The notes below the pieces were generated by a model that made no database searches, was not told where the DNA came from, and saw nothing but the letters and a program-made list of their open reading frames with translations. The position numbers and the translations under genes were made by a program. Source: Candidatus Berkelbacteria bacterium (GTDB lineage: Bacteria; Patescibacteriota; UBA1384; JACPKC01). From it: a stretch of DNA of 51,258 bases. Below are positions 48,158-51,258 of the stretch, piece after piece. Numbering within the stretch: position 1 is the stretch's first letter; every line of letters begins with the position of its first letter. The stretch is taken from the NCBI GenBank assembly GCA_016198415.1, contig JACQIO010000014.1, positions 1-51,258 of the forward strand, given 5' to 3'.

Positions 48158-49564
48158 ATGAGACCGATTCGTCGGTGGCTGGGATTACTCATCATCACCC
48201 CACTCGTCTTGACGGGCTGTTTTGGTGGTGGCACCACACCAACCCCCACTGACTCAACCGAGCCAGCGGCGAATACCATCGAGATCTGGCGACCCTTTGA
48301 GAGCGAGGAGGTCTTCAATCCCATCCTCGCTTCTATGGAAGCGAGCAACGAGGGCCTGGACCTCGTCTACCGCCAGATCCCGATTGAGGAGTACGATCTC
48401 CGAATCAACGAGGCCCTCGCCTCAGAAGCCGGGCCGGACATCATCTCGATCCCCTCAGACGCCCTTGATCGATACAAGGACCGCCTCGTCCCAGCCCCGG
48501 AGGGCGTGATCCCCTCGAATACCCGGACGGCAGTCACCACCAATACCGATGCCCTGGCGGCGTTCTTTGCGCCGGTCGTCAGACAAGACGTGATGCGCGA
48601 CGATCAGATCTACGGCCTGCCGCTCTACGTCGACACCCTCGCGATTTACGTCAACCCCGCTCTCGTCCGGGCCCGGGCCCAACAATTTGACCGAGCCGAG
48701 CGACGGGAGGAGGCGGAGTTCCTCAAGTCCTTCGGCTTCAACACGTACGATCGACTGATCACGGCCATCGAACTCCTCACGGAACGAAGAACCGACGGGA
48801 GTTTTGAGGTCGCGGGGCTTGCTGCCGGCACGTCAAGTAACGTTCGGGCTGCCGCTGATATCGTCAGCGCGATGATGCTCCAGAACGGAACCCAGATGCT
48901 CGCTCCGGATGACCAGAACGCCACCTTCCACCTGGCGATTGACGGGCCGGCCGGCGCTAAGATTTTCCGGGGCACTGAGGCGCTCACCCGTTACACTAGC
49001 TTTGCAGATCCTGCCAACAGCTTCTATACCTGGAACGCCAGCATGCCGGATGACGTCCAAGCCTTCCTGGATGGGAAGGTAGCAATGATCTTTGGCTACC
49101 AGTACTACGAGCTTCTCTTCCGCCAACTCGCCCCAACGTTTAGCTATGCCGTCGTTCCTTTTCCTCAGATTGCTGATACCGAACGGCCGGTCGACTACGG
49201 CTCCTACTGGGTGGAGGTGGTCACCAAGAGCGCCGAGAATCCTGGGTTGACTTGGGGCGTCCTGGCCAAGCTCGGCGGGGACTTCAACCAAAGCTTCCTG
49301 GACAGCACCGGCCGGCCGTCACCCAGACCCACAACCGATGCGATCCCGAGTACGATCGGGCGAGCGAGCGAGACCAAGTCGCCCTTCAGCTACCAGCCCC
49401 AGACCGCCACCAGTTGGCGGAAAGGGAAGCGGCCAGACCGCGTCGACAACCTGTTCCGAGACATGATTCGGCGCGTCTCTCAAGATGGTGAGCCAGCCCA
49501 GACGGCCATTGAGGCGACTGCTAAGCTCGTCACGGAGCAGAGCCTCCAGACAGAGTGGCCGTGA
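48158..49564 (+). CDS. Extracellular solute-binding lipoprotein (family 1, sugar-type)
   Basis: 468 residues from ATG (MRPIRRWLGLLIITPLVLTG), eight bases after GGGGAGGG; the track start 12 codons earlier overlaps the promoter. A lipoprotein signal peptide ends in the lipobox LTGC (Cys near 25), then a Thr/Pro-rich linker. The mature part starts IEIWRPFESEEVFNPILASM and has EAGPDIISIPSDALDRYKD, YGLPLYVDTLAIYVNPALV and FLDGKVAMIFGYQYYE, the SBP_bac_1 (maltose-binding-like) pattern. No permease or ATPase gene is adjacent. Instead it is coupled (TGATG) to a VirB2-like gene, so a role other than ordinary import should be considered. Confidence 0.9.
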   Translation: MRPIRRWLGLLIITPLVLTGCFGGGTTPTPTDSTEPAANTIEIWRPFESEEVFNPILASMEASNEGLDLVYRQIPIEEYDLRINEALASEAGPDIISIPSDALDRYKDRLVPAPEGVIPSNTRTAVTTNTDALAAFFAPVVRQDVMRDDQIYGLPLYVDTLAIYVNPALVRARAQQFDRAERREEAEFLKSFGFNTYDRLITAIELLTERRTDGSFEVAGLAAGTSSNVRAAADIVSAMMLQNGTQMLAPDDQNATFHLAIDGPAGAKIFRGTEALTRYTSFADPANSFYTWNASMPDDVQAFLDGKVAMIFGYQYYELLFRQLAPTFSYAVVPFPQIADTERPVDYGSYWVEVVTKSAENPGLTWGVLAKLGGDFNQSFLDSTGRPSPRPTTDAIPSTIGRASETKSPFSYQPQTATSWRKGKRPDRVDNLFRDMIRRVSQDGEPAQTAIEATAKLVTEQSLQTEWP

Positions 49565-49890
49565 TGAACACGGCTATGTTGCGGGTGGCGGCCAACACCA
49601 CCGGCGAGCTCGGTGGAATCCAGCTGGAGCCAGTCATTGATCCCAAGTACGGCGGGACCCTCGTGGAGTTCTTCACCAAGGGGGTGCCGGACTTCCTCTT
49701 AGGTTTTGCCGGTCTGATTGCCCTGGTCATGCTCTTGATCGGCGGCCTCTGGTACCTCTTCAACGCCGGGAACTCGGATGCCACCGGTCAGGCCAGGAAC
49801 ACGATGCTCTGGTCCCTGATTGGACTCTTGGTGGTCCTGCTCTCCTACGCGGCCCTCAACTTCATTCGCCAGGCGCTGGGGTCCGGATGA
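49564..49890 (+). CDS. TrbC/VirB2-like pilin-type membrane protein 1
   Basis: 108 residues from the ATG in the TGATG overlap (MNTAMLRVAANTTGELGGIQ); the track's GTG is three codons earlier. Two hydrophobic helices (DFLLGFAGLIALVMLLIGGLWYLF and MLWSLIGLLVVLLSYAALNFI) with a short polar turn, NAGNSDATGQARN, give the VirB2/TrbC pilin layout. There is no obvious cleavable signal. Family members assemble type IV secretion-type pili or similar membrane polymers. Followed by a close relative with a four-base overlap. Confidence 0.78.
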   Translation: MNTAMLRVAANTTGELGGIQLEPVIDPKYGGTLVEFFTKGVPDFLLGFAGLIALVMLLIGGLWYLFNAGNSDATGQARNTMLWSLIGLLVVLLSYAALNFIRQALGSG

Positions 49891-50219
49891 ATCGTCTCGC
49901 GTTCCTCCTTCTGACTCTCCTCCCTGGGCTCGCGAGCGCCGAGGGCTTGCTCCCAGAGAACTTTGGCGACCCAGAAAACCAAACCTACGCCTACGTGCTG
50001 TACTCATTGAAACACCTCGGCAACGTTGCCATCCAGATTGTCTTTGCTGTCGCCCTCGTCTTCCTCATCCTGACCGGCTACCGAATGATCACCTCGCTCG
50101 GCAACGACAAGGCGGTCCAGCAGTCCAAGATGAGCATCCTCTACATCATCATTGGGATTCTGGTGGTCATCGGCGCCTACGTGATTGTGAACACCCTCGG
50201 CCAACAGATCCTCCGGTGA
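49887..50219 (+). CDS. TrbC/VirB2-like pilin-type membrane protein 2
   Basis: 110 residues. A cleavable signal peptide is likely (MNRLAFLLLTLLPGLASA-EG). Then come a short outside region and two helices (VAIQIVFAVALVFLILTGYRMI and MSILYIIIGILVVIGAYVIVNTLG), around the polar turn TSLGNDKAVQQSK, as in VirB2. It overlaps protein 1 by ATGA, so equal translation is likely. It is followed by a 173-base gap with repeats. Confidence 0.82.
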   Translation: MNRLAFLLLTLLPGLASAEGLLPENFGDPENQTYAYVLYSLKHLGNVAIQIVFAVALVFLILTGYRMITSLGNDKAVQQSKMSILYIIIGILVVIGAYVIVNTLGQQILR

Positions 50220-50224
50220 GAGAC

Positions 50225-50324
50225 TTCCAGATGACCAGGGGGCCAGACTGCCAGTACATTTCCCAGGAGGATCCGGTCGGCTGACGGTCTGGATGTCTGA
50301 TGGTCTGCCTGCTACGGGCAGGCA
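50225..50324 (+). repeat. Stuttered CCAG/GTCTG words ending in a TGCCTGC hairpin
   Basis: The words CCAGATGACCAG, CCAGACTGCCAG, then GGTCTGGATGTCTGATGGTCTG run into a hairpin TGCCTGC/GCAGGCA (50306-50324). The words before and after are near-complements, giving a large loose fold. It may terminate the upstream pair or be an intergenic repeat; the GCCTGCC core resembles that at 31.5 kb. Confidence 0.45.
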
Positions 50325-50392
50325 TGTGGATAAGCTCAGCAAGCAAGTCGGCAGAAGATAGGGTAGTATCGGTACGTACACAGGAGGGATCA

Positions 50393-50884
50393 ATGATGCA
50401 CTCCGTCCGAGGGTGGTATATCAGGAATCGAGAACGAATCTATCGTATCGCAGGAACCGGCGCGGGCGTGGGGAGTCTCTTAGTCCCCACCACGGCGATC
50501 GGTGCAAGCGCTGCGGGCACAACGACAACTGGTGGAACAATCACGCAGCCGACTCTGCCACCTGGCTTTCAGAACCTTGGGGCGCTGATCTCCCGGATCT
50601 TCACGATTGCGGCTGGGATCGCAGGCATCGTCTTCTTGATCCTCTTCCTGATTGGGGCCATCCAGTATCTGACCGCCGCCGGCAATGAAGACAACACTAA
50701 GAAGGCCCGGACGCTCATGCTCGATGCCTTCGTTGGCCTCATCTTGGTCCTCGCCGCCTGGGCCATCGGGACCTTCGTGCTCAGTATTCTGGGCATCTCA
50801 ACAACCAGCGAATTCTTCTCGATTCAGAACAGTAGTACTGGAACAGTTACCCCCGGGGCGTCGACAGCGCCGCTGACCCCGTAG
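50393..50884 (+). CDS. TrbC/VirB2-like pilin-type membrane protein 3
   Basis: 163 residues from the first ATG of ATGATG after AGGAGG (track start rejected because it runs through the repeat region). Residues 1-40 look like a long signal or anchor segment (GTGAGVGSLLVPTTAIGASAAG); then a Thr/Gly-rich linker. Two helices follow (RIFTIAAGIAGIVFLILFLIGAIQYL and MLDAFVGLILVLAAWAIGTFVLSIL) around the turn TAAGNEDNTKKARTL. A Ser/Thr-rich tail ends the protein. The turn matches protein 4 almost exactly. Followed by a strong terminator. Confidence 0.85.
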   Translation: MMHSVRGWYIRNRERIYRIAGTGAGVGSLLVPTTAIGASAAGTTTTGGTITQPTLPPGFQNLGALISRIFTIAAGIAGIVFLILFLIGAIQYLTAAGNEDNTKKARTLMLDAFVGLILVLAAWAIGTFVLSILGISTTSEFFSIQNSSTGTVTPGASTAPLTP

Positions 50885-50900
50885 AGTTGGTGCTTCGATC

Positions 50901-50934
50901 ACCAAAGAGACGCGCTCAAGCGCGTCTCTTTGGT
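50901..50934 (+). terminator. Intrinsic terminator
   Basis: ACCAAAGAGACGCGC-TCAA-GCGCGTCTCTTTGGT, a perfect 15-bp stem with a four-base loop, 17 bases after the stop. The lower part of the stem gives CTCTTT on the transcript, so this is the most canonical terminator in the window. Confidence 0.85.
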
Positions 50935-50945
50935 GCCGGGCGTGG

Positions 50946-50951
50946 TAGAAT
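50946..50951 (+). promoter_or_regulatory. -10 element before pilin-type gene 4
   Basis: TAGAAT (five of six) lies between the terminator and the GGGAGGGAG ribosome site, 22 bases before the ATG. The -35 is not clear. Confidence 0.45.
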
Positions 50952-50973
50952 ATACGCAAGCATAGGGAGGGAG

Positions 50974-51258
50974 ATGCGTCACCGTTTCCTGATGACTGGA
51001 GCCATGCTGGCAACGCTCATCGCCGTCGCGCCGAGTTTGGCTGGGGCCGCCGATGAGTTCCTCTTCAACGCCCCCTCGGCCGTGCCGGAGGGCTTGCGGA
51101 CGCTGGGACCGGCGCTGGGCAAGATCTGGTCTATCATCGCCGCCATTGCCGGGATCGTCTTCCTGGTCATGATCCTCATTGGCGGGATCTCGTACCTCTC
51201 CTCCGCCGGCAACGAGGATGGGACCAAGAAGGCCCGGACGCTCATGCTCGATGCCTTC
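50974..51258 (+). CDS. TrbC/VirB2-like pilin-type membrane protein 4 (partial, 3' end outside window)
   Basis: The first 95 residues are present. A signal peptide, MRHRFLMTGAMLATLIAVAP..LAGA-AD, is followed by a short outside stretch. Next come the first helix (IWSIIAAIAGIVFLVMILIGGISYLS) and the turn SAGNEDGTKKARTLMLDAF, where the window ends. The last 33 bases are identical to the matching part of protein 3, showing a close paralogue. It was missed by the plus-strand ORF track because it runs off the end. It has its own -10 and a GGGAGGGAG ribosome site. Confidence 0.88.
   Translation, partial: MRHRFLMTGAMLATLIAVAPSLAGAADEFLFNAPSAVPEGLRTLGPALGKIWSIIAAIAGIVFLVMILIGGISYLSSAGNEDGTKKARTLMLDAF

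Noticed and set aside
46752-48161. 469-residue plus-strand ORF
   Set aside because: Antisense to the UDPGP-family gene, which has clear family motifs. It is a shadow of high third-position G+C.

Overview
The window is about 51 kb of G+C-rich bacterial DNA, roughly 60% G+C by eye. I read it as a chromosomal fragment of a member of the Candidate Phyla Radiation / Patescibacteria, with moderate confidence. The reasons are runs of small two-helix pilin-like proteins of the TrbC/VirB2 type, a Cas2/PaaX-like gene of the kind common in those genomes, a ComF gene, many glycosyltransferases and SAM methyltransferases, and very little general metabolism beyond glyA, folD and sugar-nucleotide enzymes. 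No rRNA gene, CRISPR array or recognisable transposase is visible. No stretch longer than 300 bases lacks a gene; the larger gaps hold tRNAs, hairpins, palindromes or promoters.

Layout. 0-8.6 kb: an accessory-looking stretch of short genes of unknown function, a Nudix hydrolase, two tRNA-Ser genes that bracket an unknown 501-residue protein, and glyA. Three of the short genes are each followed by almost the same G+C-rich hairpin. 8.6-9.8 kb: gmd (GDP-mannose 4,6-dehydratase). 9.8-16.0 kb: a tightly packed plus-strand operon with folD, a DPM-like GT2, a DUF2304 protein, two GT4 glycosyltransferases, a GT-C-like membrane protein and a small membrane protein. 15.8-36.4 kb: a convergent minus-strand run of about 17 genes, many joined by 4-base stop/start overlaps. 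It starts at wecB-wecC (UDP-ManNAc and UDP-ManNAcA synthesis) and goes through a small SMR/EamA-like transporter, galE, two GtrB-like GT2 enzymes, a methyltransferase, GtrA, two tandem GT-C-like paralogues, an AsnB-type amidotransferase, a Wzx-like flippase, another methyltransferase and a GT4. It ends with a heparinase II/III-like protein, a two-domain oxidoreductase and a last GT4. This is a surface-polysaccharide locus whose product probably contains (possibly amidated) aminouronic acid. 36.4-37.9 kb: a small membrane protein and a frameshifted PaaX/Cas2-like gene lying between two copies of a perfect 34-38 bp palindrome. 37.8-44.7 kb: a second minus-strand cluster with a GT-C-like protein, two methyltransferases, a secreted subtilase and a secreted lytic-enzyme-like protein. 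The last two share C-terminal NBR1-Ig-like repeats. 44.8-48.1 kb: PAP2 phosphatase, comF, hsp20 and an eukaryote-type UTP-glucose-1-phosphate uridylyltransferase. 48.1 kb to the end: a sugar-binding-type lipoprotein followed by four TrbC/VirB2-like membrane proteins, the last cut by the window edge.

How the parts fit: UGP, galE, gmd, wecB and wecC supply nucleotide sugars. The GT2/GT4/GT-C proteins, GtrA and Wzx assemble and flip glycans. The methyltransferases, AsnB and the heparinase-like enzyme decorate or trim them. The secreted protease, the lytic protein and the pilin-like cluster act at the cell surface.

Most noteworthy items: (1) the palindrome-flanked, frameshifted Cas2/PaaX-like gene with a (CGAG)3 tract exactly at the frame break; (2) the lipoprotein plus VirB2-like cluster; (3) the gene-plus-hairpin units at 5.7-7.6 kb; (4) apparent leaderless promoters at folD, the PAP2 gene and comF; (5) near-identical secreted repeat domains shared by two neighbouring genes. 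All functions are read from sequence motifs only; no searches were run.
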